64,000 nt of DNA from Alphaproteobacteria bacterium (GCA_030433005.1 JAUILQ010000007.1:1-64000), one strand, 5' to 3'. Shown: positions 18,201 to 26,422, numbered from the stretch's first letter. Made by a program: numbers and translations. Notes: generated by a model not told the origin, from the letters alone.

Positions 18201-18305
18201 GCGCACCGTCAGCTGCTGGTAGGAGACCAGGCCGATCAGGATGACCAGCAGGCTGACCACGGTGGCCAGCACCGGGCGCCGGATGAACAGCTCGAAGGGG
18301 TTCAT
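15222..18305 (-). CDS. RND efflux pump inner-membrane subunit (HAE1/AcrB family)
   Basis: Proton-driven efflux transporter, 1027 residues, the family's usual length. It starts MNPFELFIRRPVLATVVSLL (first of 12 helices), has the two large periplasmic loops, and carries the TM4 proton-relay motif GLVVDDAIVVLENI with the Asp pair. The C-terminal half repeats the pattern (AAQFESFVDPLIIMLTVPLS and LIGLISKHGILIVQFANR). It works with the periplasmic adaptor encoded 15 bases upstream (18321-19424); no TolC-type outer-membrane gene is nearby, so a shared one is likely. Substrates cannot be inferred. Sequence type is closer to MexF/AcrB-like HAE1 than to heavy-metal pumps. Confidence 0.95.
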   Translation of the reverse strand: MNPFELFIRRPVLATVVSLLVILIGLVSYQQLTVREYPDIDEPVVSVRTAYLGASAEIIESQVTQVLEGSIAGIEGIETMTSSSEPEESRITVRFRLGTDPDVAASDVRDRVSRVRGRLPAEVEEPVIAKVEADAQAIVFIAFTSDRHSPIEISDYADRYVRDRLQNLPGVAEVRIFGERRYAMRIWLDRARLAAYALTVQDVEDALRQQNVEVPSGRIESLDREFTVLSRTGLITPEQFERIIVKDADGFPVRLSEMARVEVGPEDERRVTRFNGDNSVILGIVKQATANPLDVSSAMREVMPVLAADLPEGMSAEIAYDKSVFIDRSIEAVYTTIAEAVALVVIVIFLFLRTVRATLIPLVTIPVSLVGAFALMDLLGFSINTLTLLAMVLAIGLVVDDAIVVLENIHRHIEEGTKPLRAAIVGITEISGAVVAMTLTLAAVYAPVAFAPGRTGTLFAEFALTLAGAVLVSGFVALTLSPMMCSRLLREHESHGAFYNTLERGLQALNRGYRRALEATLRVRPLVVLVALLVAGASYFLFVGLKSELAPIEDRGVLFTAGNAPEGSTVDFTARYAEEFEALLADIPEVRHYFVIVGSRAVTELISFSQLTPWEERERTQMEIVGELQPKISRVAGVRAFANNPGSFGQSARSKPVEFVLQTSDSYAALDGYVATLLREVEAEPALINLDSDLRLNKPQIDVEVDRERVADTGAGVLAVGRTLETLLGGRQVTRFNRNGEQYDVIVQVEAEDRRTPGDLDEIYVRGHDGAMIQLSNLVTVRETVAPKELNRFNQFRAATITGNIAPGYSLGEGLAALEAAADRALPADVRFDYAGESREFKDAGASLVFVFVLALGFIFLVLAAQFESFVDPLIIMLTVPLSMTGALLALELTGSTLNIYSQIGLVTLIGLISKHGILIVQFANRLQDQGRPLREAVVEASALRLRPILMTTGAMVSGAVPLAVASGAGAAARQDIGWVIVGGMTLGTLLTLFVVPTAYSLLARDRGRARRGDAGAGAPAVRQPAE

Positions 18306-18320
18306 CCTCCGCTGTCCGGC

Positions 18321-19424
18321 TCAGCTGTCCGGCGGCAGCGGCGCGGCCTCGACCGGGGCGCCGTCGCGCAGCTTCTGGTGGCCGGCCGCCACGACGACGT
18401 CGTCCGCGGCGAGGCCGGAGAGCACCTCGACCTGGCCGGGCCGGCGCTGGCCGAGCGTCACCTCGACGAGCTCGGCGCGGGCCTCGGCTACCCGGTAGAC
18501 GAGGCGCCGCTGGCCCTCGGCGAAGACCGCGGACTCGGGAATCAGCAGCGAGTCCCGGCGCCGCTCGACGACGATCTGGACCCGCGCGAAGAGGCCCGGG
18601 GAGAGCCGGCGCTCGGGGTTGTCGATGCGCGCGCGCAGGCGCACCGCGCGGCCGTTGGCGTCGACGATCGGGTCGATGGCGTAGACCCGGCCCTCGAAGC
18701 TCTGCCCGGGCACGGCGTCGACCGTGACGTTGATGCGCTGCCCGGTGGCAAGCCGCCCGAGCGCCAGCTCCGGGACCCGGAAGTCGACCTTGATCGGGTC
18801 GAGGTCGACCAGCTGCACCAGGCGGTCGCCCGGCGTCACGTAGGCGCCGACGCTGACCGAGCGCAGGCCGACCGTGCCGTCGAAGGGGGCGGCGATCGCG
18901 GTCTTCTCCAGCCGCGCCTGAGCCAGCGCGACCTCGGCCTGGGCGGCCAGGTGGGCGGCGATCGCCTCGTCGCGGGCGCGCAGCGTGCCGGTCCCCTGGC
19001 TGGCCAGGGTGACGGCGCGCTCGCGGTTCGCCGCGGCCAGCGTCAGGTCGGAGCGCGCCTTGTCCATCTCGGCGCGCAGGATCGTCGCGTCGAGCTCGAC
19101 CAGCACGTCGCCGGCGGCGACGCGGTCGCCCTCGGCGAAGCGGATCGCGGCGACCCGGCCGGCGATCTCCGGCGACACCTCGACCTGCTCGTTGGGCAGC
19201 AGCGTACCGACCGCGCGGATGTCATCGACGACCGTGTCCCGGGCGACCTGCTGGACCTCGACCACCGTGGCCTGCGCCTCGCGCGGCTCGCCCGAGGCTT
19301 GGGCCGAGGCGGCGGAGACGGCCGGGATGTCGCCCGAGGGAAGGGGGAAGACAGGCAGGTAGGCGCCGGCGCCGAGCGCCAGCGTCCCCAGACCCGCGAC
19401 TGCCCAGAGGGCTCTCCGTGCCAT
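18321..19424 (-). CDS. RND efflux periplasmic adaptor (membrane fusion protein)
   Basis: Adaptor of 367 residues linking the RND pump to an outer-membrane channel. ARRALWAVAGLGTLALGAGA is an N-terminal membrane anchor or signal. Then come the first lipoyl half-motif (VEVSPEIAGRVAAIRFAEGD), a helical hairpin about 95-150, the second lipoyl half (TAIAAPFDGTVGLRSVSVGA), a beta-barrel and the membrane-proximal domain. The ATG at 19424 directly begins the signal sequence; the open frame has 14 more residues upstream without support. First gene of a two-gene operon. Confidence 0.93.
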   Translation of the reverse strand: MARRALWAVAGLGTLALGAGAYLPVFPLPSGDIPAVSAASAQASGEPREAQATVVEVQQVARDTVVDDIRAVGTLLPNEQVEVSPEIAGRVAAIRFAEGDRVAAGDVLVELDATILRAEMDKARSDLTLAAANRERAVTLASQGTGTLRARDEAIAAHLAAQAEVALAQARLEKTAIAAPFDGTVGLRSVSVGAYVTPGDRLVQLVDLDPIKVDFRVPELALGRLATGQRINVTVDAVPGQSFEGRVYAIDPIVDANGRAVRLRARIDNPERRLSPGLFARVQIVVERRRDSLLIPESAVFAEGQRRLVYRVAEARAELVEVTLGQRRPGQVEVLSGLAADDVVVAAGHQKLRDGAPVEAAPLPPDS

Positions 19425-19512
19425 GCGATTTCCCGTCGTGTCGCTGGACTTTAACCCGCCGGCCACGCGCCGTCCAACGGCGCCGTGGCTGGCCGCTGCC
19501 CGGGCGCGGTGG

Positions 19513-20286
19513 CTACGTCCGGTCCGCGCCGCGCAGCCTCGCCAGGACGGCGTCGGACGCCGCCTCCCAGTCGGCGAAGGCGTCGAGCCGCTCGAGCGTG
19601 TCGAGGCCCAGCGCGGTGATGCCGCCGGGGGTGCAGACCTCGCGGGTCAGCGCCTCGACGCTCTTGTCCGGGCTGGCCAGCACCATGGCGGCGCCGGCCT
19701 TGACGGTCTGGGCGACCAGCGGCCGCGCGGTCTCGGGCGGCAGGCCGGCCTGCTCCTGCCAGGCCGTCATCGCGCCGATCAGGCCCTGGACCCAGCCGTA
19801 GAAGCCCGCCGAGACGGTCGCCGTCTCGAACTGCGCCTCCTCCCGGAGCGGCAGAACCGGGCCGAGCGGCGCCAGCGCGGCGCGCGCCGTCTCGGACTCC
19901 GGGCCGTCGGGGTAGAGGCAGGTCGGGCTCTCGCCGAGCGCCGCCGCGGTGATCGGCATGGCGCGCGCCAGCACCGCCGGCCGCGCCGCCGCGAGGCGCG
20001 CCAGCGGCACCCCGGCGCAGAGCGAGACCAGGGTCTGGCCGGCGCGCCAGGGCAGTCCGGCGACGGCCGCGGCGGCCTGGTCCGGCCGCACCGCCAGCAG
20101 CACCACCTCGCAGGCCTCGACCAGCGCCGCGTTGTCGGCGGCCACCGCGGCGCCGTGCGCCTCGGCCAGGGCGTGCGCCCTCGCGGCGTTGCGCGGCGAC
20201 AGCAGCACGCGGTTGGCCGGATGGCGCAGCAGGCCGGGCACGAGGTAGCCGGCCAGGTGGCCGACGCCGAGGATGCCGATGTTCAT
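19513..20286 (-). CDS. Pyrroline-5-carboxylate reductase-like protein
   Basis: A 257-residue NAD(P)-dependent reductase. The N-terminal Rossmann motif is GILGVGHLAGYLVPGLL, with LLAVRPDQ where ProC has LAVKPQ; the C-terminal dimerisation domain keeps the ProC signature as TREVCTPGGITALGLDTLE (usually VxSPGGTT). The segment SAGFYGWVQGLIGAMTAWQEQ is less ProC-like, and the overall protein is shorter and more diverged than housekeeping ProC, so its substrate may be another cyclic imine. The ATG at 20286 begins the Rossmann strand. It is followed downstream (minus strand) by the RND adaptor region without a tight link. Confidence 0.78.
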   Translation of the reverse strand: MNIGILGVGHLAGYLVPGLLRHPANRVLLSPRNAARAHALAEAHGAAVAADNAALVEACEVVLLAVRPDQAAAAVAGLPWRAGQTLVSLCAGVPLARLAAARPAVLARAMPITAAALGESPTCLYPDGPESETARAALAPLGPVLPLREEAQFETATVSAGFYGWVQGLIGAMTAWQEQAGLPPETARPLVAQTVKAGAAMVLASPDKSVEALTREVCTPGGITALGLDTLERLDAFADWEAASDAVLARLRGADRT

Positions 20287-20338
20287 GGAGTGGGGTTCTC
20301 TCGTAGGAGGGCGCGGGGGCACAGGTTTCGCCCCTCTC

Positions 20339-20424
20339 GTCATTCCCGCGAAGGCGGGAATCCCTAGGGACCCGCCGGTGCGCGTTGACGGTCCCGATGG
20401 ATCCCCGCCTTCGCGGGGATGACG
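20339..20424. repeat. Palindromic intergenic element, family B (diverged copy)
   Basis: CGTCATTCCCGCGAAGGCGG at the left is mirrored by ATCCCCGCCTTCGCGGGGAT plus GACG at the right. Same architecture as 5299-5407 with a shifted arm sequence. Its right end runs straight into a 21-base tandem repeat. Confidence 0.8.
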
Positions 20425-20519
20425 AAGAAAGAGCTGGGGATGACGAAGAAAGAGCTGGGGATGACGAAAAATGAGGTGGGGACGACGAAGGGTGGGCCGG
20501 GGACGACGGAGAAGCGGCC
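20415..20519. repeat. 21-base tandem repeat, five units
   Basis: Units start GGGGATGACGAAGAAAGAGC: 20415-20435 and 20436-20456 are identical, 20457-20477 is close, and 20478-20498 and 20499-20519 are diverged (GGGGACGACG start). The first unit overlaps the right arm of the family B palindrome, which looks like the source of the array. Confidence 0.85.
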
Positions 20520-20525
20520 ATCCCC

Positions 20526-22325
20526 TCAGCCCTTGGCCCGGGCCAGGGCGAGCAATGCCGGCAGGGCGGCCTCGACGCTCTCGCAGACCGTCGCGCCGGC
20601 GGCGGCCAGCTCGGCGGTGACCTCGACCGGCAGCGAGGAGTTGGAGGCCTCGGGGATCTGGTTGAGGCGGCCGCCGACCAGTACGGGCACCTCGAGGCCG
20701 CGGGCGGCCAGCTCGGCCTGCAGGGCCTCGACATAGGCCAGCGCGATGCCGTTGTAGGTCGAGACCGCGATCAGGTCGGCGCCCTCGGCGCGCGCCCGCT
20801 CCGCGAGGTCGTCCGGGTCGGTCGCGACGCCGCCGTCGAGCGTCGCCACGCCGAGGCCGGCGAAGACCTGCTCGACCAGCAGCTTGCCGTGCTCGTGCAC
20901 GTCGGTGGTCGCCGTGAGCGCGCTGAGCCGGCCGGCGGCGACCGCGGCGCGGTCCTCCGCGGCCATGCCGTCCAGGATGCGCCCGGCGGTCTCGGCCAGC
21001 TCGACGAAGGTCGTGGCGCGCACCAGCGGCCGGCGGCCGCGCGGCTCCTCCGCGGCCTCCGTCCCGGGGCCCCAGAGCGCCTCCAGGCGTTTGCCGCCGA
21101 GTCGCTTGAGGGCGAGCAGCAGCTCGACGGCGTCGCCGGTGTCGATTCCGGCCGCGGCGAGCCCGGCCAGCACGCGGTCGCGGAAGGCCTCGCCGCCCGC
21201 CAGCAGGGTCTCGGCGACGCGGTCCGCCTCTGCCGTGTCGACCAGCGGTCGCCAGCCCTCGGTCGCCTCGATCAGGCGGCCGGCGAAGAGCTGCGCGGCG
21301 ATCACCTCGTCGGTGTCGGGGATGCGCCGGTTCTCGCTGATCGGCACGGGGTTGACCGCGTGGCCGCTGGGTGCCAGGCGCTGGGCCAGGATGTCGACCC
21401 CGAGGTAGCCGGCCAGCGCCGCCCAGTTCTCGGCCTCCGAGCCGCGGTAGGCCAGGGTGTTGCCGTAGACCATGGTGCCGGGCGCCGGGTTGGCGCGGGC
21501 CAGCGCGCGCTGGAAGGCGAGACGGGTGAGCGGGTCGGAGAAGTGGTGGCCGTAGCAGTGCCCGACCCGGGCGCCGACCAGCGTCTCGACCAGGTGGCGC
21601 TCGAGCAGTGCCGCGCCGAGCGCGCAGGCGAGGTCGGAGAAATGCGCGGCGAAGCCGTCGTCGAGATTCGAGTGCACCAGCACCTCGACCGGCTGCGCGG
21701 CGATCAGGCCCAGCGCCACGACGGTGGCGCGCGTCGTCTCGACCTCGTCGTCCCAGTGCGGCAGGCGGAAGGCGAAGTACTGGCCGAGGTTGCCGATCGC
21801 CGTGGCGCCGGCCGCCAGCGCCGCCTGGGTCGTCTCGACCGCCGCCGGAAAGCCGAGCACGAAGTCGCCGAAGTGCGGCGCCACCGGGGCCATGGCACTG
21901 AGCGCGGCGAAGTCCTCGGGCCCGTCGAGCAGCATCCCGGTGCCCTTGGGGTAGGCGTCGCGCAGGGTCCGCGGATAGCCCATCGACCAGTCGAGGCAGA
22001 GGCCGTAGCGGTCGACGCGGCCGCCGGCGGCGGCCACGCCCTCGTGGATCTCGGCGTAGGCACGGCGGCTCTTCGCCGGGTCGCGGAAGCCGATCTGGGC
22101 GTGGCGCATGACCCGGCCGGCCGCCGCTTGCCGGCGCTTGTGCTCGGCCTCCGAGGCGACCCCGGCCTCGGCCAGGAAGGGGCAGGGGCCGACCGTCCAG
22201 TCGCGCGCCAGGGCTCGGCCCTCGGCGAGCAGCTCGGCGCCGCGCGGCAGCTCGGGCTCGGGCAGGATCGCCTCTCGGCTCAGGGGGACGAGTTGCGGGG
22301 GACGCGGCGCGGGCGACTCGGGCAT
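20526..22325 (-). CDS. Cobalamin-binding protein with mutase-like N-terminal domain (uncharacterised)
   Basis: A 599-residue protein. The C-terminal 130 residues form a B12-binding domain with the classic signature: DVHEHG (Asp-x-His-x-x-Gly, the His ligating cobalt base-off), a Ser in AVSTYNG about 40 residues later, and VLVGGRLN. The N-terminal ~430 residues look like a barrel (TGMLLDGPEDFAAL, IGNLGQYFAFRLPHWDDEV, VEVLVHSNLDDGFAAHF, VYGNTLAYRGSEAENW) that recalls glutamate mutase E or related carbon-skeleton mutases, with a helical linker between, but I do not recognise the family with certainty. Both domains on one chain would make a self-contained enzyme. ATG at 22325 is preferred over ATG 22334 because AGGA precedes it at ten bases. 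Confidence 0.6.
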   Translation of the reverse strand: MPESPAPRPPQLVPLSREAILPEPELPRGAELLAEGRALARDWTVGPCPFLAEAGVASEAEHKRRQAAAGRVMRHAQIGFRDPAKSRRAYAEIHEGVAAAGGRVDRYGLCLDWSMGYPRTLRDAYPKGTGMLLDGPEDFAALSAMAPVAPHFGDFVLGFPAAVETTQAALAAGATAIGNLGQYFAFRLPHWDDEVETTRATVVALGLIAAQPVEVLVHSNLDDGFAAHFSDLACALGAALLERHLVETLVGARVGHCYGHHFSDPLTRLAFQRALARANPAPGTMVYGNTLAYRGSEAENWAALAGYLGVDILAQRLAPSGHAVNPVPISENRRIPDTDEVIAAQLFAGRLIEATEGWRPLVDTAEADRVAETLLAGGEAFRDRVLAGLAAAGIDTGDAVELLLALKRLGGKRLEALWGPGTEAAEEPRGRRPLVRATTFVELAETAGRILDGMAAEDRAAVAAGRLSALTATTDVHEHGKLLVEQVFAGLGVATLDGGVATDPDDLAERARAEGADLIAVSTYNGIALAYVEALQAELAARGLEVPVLVGGRLNQIPEASNSSLPVEVTAELAAAGATVCESVEAALPALLALARAKG

Positions 22326-22381
22326 GGCCCGCATCCTGCCGCGGCCCTGCCGAGCGCGCCAGGGTCGCGGACGCCCGAGGC

Positions 22382-23689
22382 TCAGGAGCCCCGTCCGGCG
22401 GCCTTCTCGAGCGCGCGGCGGGCCAGGGCGAAGGCGTGCACCGGGGTGTGCTCGTGGTGCCCGCTGCGGTGCGGCGCCTGGACCCAGCGGGCGTAGGCGG
22501 CGGCCAGCGGCCCGGCGCTGGCGCCGTGCAGCAGGATCGACAGCACGACGGTGACGACCACGGCGGTGAAGATCGGGTCGCCGGCGGCGACGGCGCCTTC
22601 GCGCACGGCGATCAGCAGGTAGATGATCGAGGCCAGGCCGCGCGGCCCGAACCAGCCGAAAAGCGCGACGCTCGGCCAGCGCAGCCGGCTGCCGGCGAGC
22701 GACAGCGCGACCGCCGCGAGGCGCAGCAGGAACAGGCTGGCCAGGGCGTAGAGCAGCACCGGCCAGCTCAGCGTCCCGACGTCGGGCATCACCGCCACCC
22801 CGAAGGCGAGGAACACCAGCAGCGACAGCAGCTGCCCCTCGGTCTCGCCGAAGGCGCAGAGCGTCTCGCGCAGGTCGGGGGCGCGCGTGCCCATGACGCC
22901 GCCGGCGACGAAGGCGGCGAGGTAGCCGTTGCCGCCGATCGTCTCGGCGCCGCCGAAGGCCAGGAAGGCGAGAGCCAGCAGGCCGATGCGCAGCGCCGTC
23001 GGCTCCATCCAGCCGCGCCGGTTGGCCGCCTCGAACAGCAGCGCACCGGCGTAGCCGACGGCGAGCCCGGCGAGCGGCCCGAGCAGCAGCTGCAGGCCCA
23101 GCACCTGCAGCCAGTCGGCGGTCGAGCGCGTTTCCGCGGCAGCCGAGCCCGCGTCGGCGGTGCCGGCGACCAGGGCCAGGGCGACCAGCAGGGCGGGGAA
23201 GGCGAGGCCGTCGTTGAGCCCGCTCTCGACGTTCAGCGTCTGGCGCACGCGCACCGGCAGGCGCCGGTCGGCGACCACCGGCTGGCCCAGCGCGGCGTCG
23301 GTCGGCGCCAGGACGGTGGCCAGCAGGAAGGCCAGCGGCCAGCCGACGCCGGGCAGCAGCAGCAGCGCCAGTCCGGCGCCGAGCGCGATCATCAGCGGCA
23401 GGCCGAGGGCGAGCATGCGCAGCGGCTCGCTGTGCTCGCGGCCGAGCCGGCTGACGTCGATGCGCGCAGCGTCGACGAACAGCGTCAACGCCAGCGCGAT
23501 CTCGGCGAGGGCGTGGATCGCCTCGGTGTCGATCGGCAGGACGACGAGGTCGAAGACGCCGGGCCCGACCAGGAATCCGAAGCCGGCGAAGACCATCGCC
23601 GGGGTCAGGAACCGCTGCTCGGCGCGCCGCGAGAGCGCAGCGAAGACGACGGCGGCGAGCGCGATCAGGGCGAGGGTGGGCGCGTGCAT
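22382..23689 (-). CDS. Cation:proton antiporter (CPA1/NhaP type)
   Basis: Inner-membrane antiporter of 435 residues with about 12 hydrophobic helices. Diagnostic segments are LATVLAPTDAALGQPVV (unwound helix with the Thr-Asp pair) and VESGLNDGLAFPALL (Asn-Asp motif of the ion-binding site), both typical of NhaP-like Na+/H+ antiporters. FGWFGPRGLASIIYLL near the C-terminus also fits. Start ATG 23689 places the first helix immediately after MHAPT; the frame is open 16 residues upstream. Roughly 55 bases upstream of the B12-protein start on the same strand, so they may be cotranscribed. Confidence 0.88.
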   Translation of the reverse strand: MHAPTLALIALAAVVFAALSRRAEQRFLTPAMVFAGFGFLVGPGVFDLVVLPIDTEAIHALAEIALALTLFVDAARIDVSRLGREHSEPLRMLALGLPLMIALGAGLALLLLPGVGWPLAFLLATVLAPTDAALGQPVVADRRLPVRVRQTLNVESGLNDGLAFPALLVALALVAGTADAGSAAAETRSTADWLQVLGLQLLLGPLAGLAVGYAGALLFEAANRRGWMEPTALRIGLLALAFLAFGGAETIGGNGYLAAFVAGGVMGTRAPDLRETLCAFGETEGQLLSLLVFLAFGVAVMPDVGTLSWPVLLYALASLFLLRLAAVALSLAGSRLRWPSVALFGWFGPRGLASIIYLLIAVREGAVAAGDPIFTAVVVTVVLSILLHGASAGPLAAAYARWVQAPHRSGHHEHTPVHAFALARRALEKAAGRGS

Positions 23690-23820
23690 CGCTCCGGTTC
23701 CGGCCGCCGCCGGCTTGGCGGCGGGTCCCGATCCCACCAGAAGCCGACGCGCGGCTCAAGCCGCCAGGGGCTGGCGCTGCGGCCGGGTCAGGGCCGCCGA
23801 TCCGGCGGCCGCCGCCTCGT

Positions 23821-24102
23821 CTACCGGGCGATCAGGGCCGGGTCGCCGTCCTCGCTGACCGCCACGCCGGCGTCGTTCGCCGAGCTGCGCGTGACCTGAT
23901 AGAGCTTCTCGTCCTCGAAGGGGGTCGGCTGCTGCGCGCTCTCGTTGCCGACGACCATTGGGTTCGGCGCCAGGGCCTTGCCGGCGCAGAGCCGGGCCTG
24001 CGCCGCCGTGTCGGCGCGCACGAACACGCGCTCGTGGCGCGGCCCCGAGATCCAGCGCGGGTCGTCCGCGCGGGCGACGGGCTCGATCTTCCAGATCGCC
24101 AT
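23821..24102 (-). CDS. Small conserved hypothetical protein
   Basis: A 93-residue soluble protein starting MAIWKIEPVARADDPRW, preceded by a strong GGAGGAG nine bases before the ATG at 24102. It has no signal peptide, membrane segment or cysteine motif. The sequence looks like a small conserved alphaproteobacterial protein with an unknown role; I can assign no function. A hairpin of seven base pairs (GGCCGCC against GGCGGCC, near 23788-23808) lies just past its stop but lacks a T tract. Confidence 0.75.
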   Translation of the reverse strand: MAIWKIEPVARADDPRWISGPRHERVFVRADTAAQARLCAGKALAPNPMVVGNESAQQPTPFEDEKLYQVTRSSANDAGVAVSEDGDPALIAR

Positions 24103-24387
24103 GGTGGCTGTCTCCTCCGTTTGCCGGTGTCGTAGCCTGCGGTGTGGCCTGGTTCCGTCGCAACGACAACGCGGCCACCCCCTCGGGGGTTCGGCGCCCA
24201 GCCCGGTGGGCCTCGCCTGGCGCGCCCGGCCGCGCCGCCGGTTCAAGGAGTTGTGACGCGCCCGCTCTCCGCCGGACCTTGTCGTGCGCCGCCGCCGGTG
24301 GTTCGATCCGGCGCGCCCGGGGCGGCCGCCCGCGGGCGCAACGCCGCCGCCGGTCGGCTGCCGGCGCACCGCAGAGGAGGCCCGTCC

Positions 24388-24990
24388 GTGGCGCAGATCG
24401 ACTACTACCTCACGCTCAACTCGCCCTGGACCTACCTCGGCGCCGAACGGCTGCGCGCCCTGGCGGCGCGCTTCGGCAGCCCGGTCAAGGTCATGCCGGT
24501 CGACTTCGGCGGCACGATCTTCCCGAAGACGGGCGGCCTGCCGCTGCCCAAGCGGGCACCCGAGCGGCAGGCCTACCGCCTGGTCGAGCTGGAGCGCTGG
24601 CGCGAGCACCTGGGCCTTCCCCTGACCCTCAAGCCGGCGCACTTCCCCTTCCCGGAGCGCGATGCGGCCCGCCAGGTCGTCGCGGCCGACCTGATCGGCG
24701 GCGACGCGCTCCTGCTGTCGGAGGCGATCCTGCGCGCGCTCTGGGCCGAGGAGCGCAATCCCGGCGATCCCGAGACCCTGCGCGCGATCGTGCAGGAGAG
24801 CGGCCACGACCCCGACGAGATCGCGCGCCGGGCCGCCGAGCCCGACGTCGAGCAGGCGCTGGAGAGCTATACCGCCAAGGCCCTGGAGGCCGGGGTCTTC
24901 GGCGCGCCCTCCTACGTCGTCGACGGCGAGATCTTCTGGGGCCAGGACCGGCTCGACTTCCTGGAGCGCAAGCTCGCCGGAGGGGGCTGA
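24388..24990 (+). CDS. 2-hydroxychromene-2-carboxylate isomerase / kappa-class GST-like protein
   Basis: DsbA-fold protein of 200 residues. The N-terminal QIDYYLTLNSPWTYLGAERL has Ser in place of the thioredoxin active Cys, as in HCCA isomerases, which bind glutathione; the helical insertion is in the middle and the C-terminal VFGAPSYVVDGEIFWGQDRL is the cis-Pro/WGQDR block of the family. The GTG start at 24388 is chosen because AGAGGAGG lies seven bases upstream; the frame is open further 5' through unconvincing sequence. Substrate unknown. Confidence 0.85.
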   Translation: MAQIDYYLTLNSPWTYLGAERLRALAARFGSPVKVMPVDFGGTIFPKTGGLPLPKRAPERQAYRLVELERWREHLGLPLTLKPAHFPFPERDAARQVVAADLIGGDALLLSEAILRALWAEERNPGDPETLRAIVQESGHDPDEIARRAAEPDVEQALESYTAKALEAGVFGAPSYVVDGEIFWGQDRLDFLERKLAGGG

Positions 24991-25031
24991 TCCCGCAAGA
25001 TCCGGAGCGCGGGACTCGCCGCCGGCGCGCT

Positions 25032-25610
25032 ATGATCTCCACCATGAGTTCGACCGCCTACACGCTCTTCGACACGCCGCTCGGCGTCTGCGGCCTCGCC
25101 TGGGGTCCCGGCGGGCTGTGCGCCGTGCAGCTGCCCGAGGGCAGCGAGGAGGCATCGCGGGCGCGGCTCGAGCGACGCCTGCCGGGCGCGCGCGAGGTGC
25201 TGGCCGCCGGCCGCCCGCCGGCGATCGCCGAGGCGGTGCGGCGGATCGCCGTGCTGCTCGCCGGTGCGCCCGACGACCTCGCCGGCATCGCGCTCGACGA
25301 GTCCGGGCTCGAGCCGTTCAACGCGCGGGTCTATGCCGTCGCCCGCGCGATCCCGCCGGGCCGCACCCTGACCTACGGCGAGGTCGCGGCGCGCATCGGC
25401 GAGCCCCAGGCCGCCCAGGCGGTCGGCCGCGCGCTCGGCCACAACCCCTGGCCGATCGTCGTGCCCTGCCACCGTGTGCTCGCCGCCGGCGGCCGCATCG
25501 GCGGCTTCTCGGCGACCAGCGGCATCGCCCTCAAGCGTCGCCTGCTGGCCATCGAGAGCGTCCACGCCGACGGCCCGCCCGACCTCTTCAGCTGGCAGCG
25601 GGCGGGGTAG
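25032..25610 (+). CDS. ogt: Methylated-DNA--[protein]-cysteine S-methyltransferase
   Basis: Suicide repair protein removing O6-alkylguanine, about 192 residues. The C-terminal domain has the helix-turn-helix (RVYAVARAIPPGRTLTYGEVA), GRALGHNPWPIVVPCHRVL with the alkyl-acceptor Cys in PCHRV, and GGFSATSGIALKRRLL. An alternative ATG at 25044 starts SSTAYTLFDTPLG and fits the family's length slightly better; neither has a clear ribosome-binding site. Follows the isomerase gene by about 40 bases. Confidence 0.9.
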   Translation: MISTMSSTAYTLFDTPLGVCGLAWGPGGLCAVQLPEGSEEASRARLERRLPGAREVLAAGRPPAIAEAVRRIAVLLAGAPDDLAGIALDESGLEPFNARVYAVARAIPPGRTLTYGEVAARIGEPQAAQAVGRALGHNPWPIVVPCHRVLAAGGRIGGFSATSGIALKRRLLAIESVHADGPPDLFSWQRAG

Positions 25611-25660
25611 GGGCGCCGGTAGGGCAGAGTGCCGGCGCCGGCTTGGGAAAGAAGCAGTCC

Positions 25661-26422
25661 CTACCGGCAGACCGCGTAGATCGCGGTCGCCAGGTCCGGG
25701 TACTCGGCGGCCAGGGCGTCGAGGCCGTCCATCTGGGGCTCGCCCAGGATTCCCGCGGCGATCATCCGGTCCATCTGGAAGTTGGCGAAGGGCTTGAGCA
25801 GCAGCCCGCCGCGCAGCAGCACCTCGCCGCCGGCCTGGCCGATCTCGCGATCCAGGCGGAAGCGGTCGTAGCAGCGGCGGTGGCCGTGGGCGAGGTCGTT
25901 CTCGGTCAGGTGGTCGAGCTCGGGGATCAGCCCCATGGCGCGGGCCAGCTGGCGCGACAGCGCGCGCATGTTGGGCACGATCGCCAGGATCCTGCCGGTC
26001 TCGGGCTTCAGCCAGCCGCGCGCGCGCTCGATCAGCCCGACCGAGTCGACGACGTGCTCCAGCACCAGGGACATGATCACCAGGTCGGCCGGCGCCTCGG
26101 GCTCGAACTCCTCGAACAGCGCGCGGTGGAAGCGCGCGGTCTCGGGCAGGCGGGTCACCGGGAAGGCGACGGCGTCGACGATGTCGTGGCGCGCCACGTG
26201 CGGCGCCAGCAGGCGCGCCATGTAGCCGTCGGCGGTGCCGAGCTCGATGACCTCGGCCGCCGGCGGCAGCAGCGTGCGCGTCAGCCGCACCGCGGCGCGG
26301 CGCAGCGCGTGCTCGGTCTCGGACTCGATCTCCGGGTAGTCCTGGGAGACGCGCGCCAGGAAGGCGCGCTCCCGCTCCAGGGCCTCCTCCCGGGTCTCGT
26401 TCTCCAGGGCGGCCTGGCCCAT
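25661..26422 (-). CDS. Class I SAM-dependent methyltransferase
   Basis: A 253-residue methyltransferase-type protein. The SAM-binding motif I is VIELGTADGYMARLL near residue 58, followed by motif IV/post-I region DLVIMSLVLEHVVDSVGLI, a pattern typical of the Methyltransf_11/23 group. The C-terminal part (YDRFRLDREIGQAGGEVL) resembles enzymes that modify small molecules or sugars. Substrate unknown. GGGAG precedes the ATG. Convergent with the ogt gene and divergent from the pentapeptide-repeat gene across about 135 bases. Confidence 0.85.
   Translation of the reverse strand: MGQAALENETREEALERERAFLARVSQDYPEIESETEHALRRAAVRLTRTLLPPAAEVIELGTADGYMARLLAPHVARHDIVDAVAFPVTRLPETARFHRALFEEFEPEAPADLVIMSLVLEHVVDSVGLIERARGWLKPETGRILAIVPNMRALSRQLARAMGLIPELDHLTENDLAHGHRRCYDRFRLDREIGQAGGEVLLRGGLLLKPFANFQMDRMIAAGILGEPQMDGLDALAAEYPDLATAIYAVCR

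Noticed and set aside
20415-20519. Possible CRISPR array
   Set aside because: The units are contiguous 21-base tandem copies without unique spacers.
24103-24387. Possible extra gene in the gap before the isomerase
   Set aside because: No frame has a start with a ribosome-binding site and plausible composition; the only open frames are extensions of neighbouring genes.
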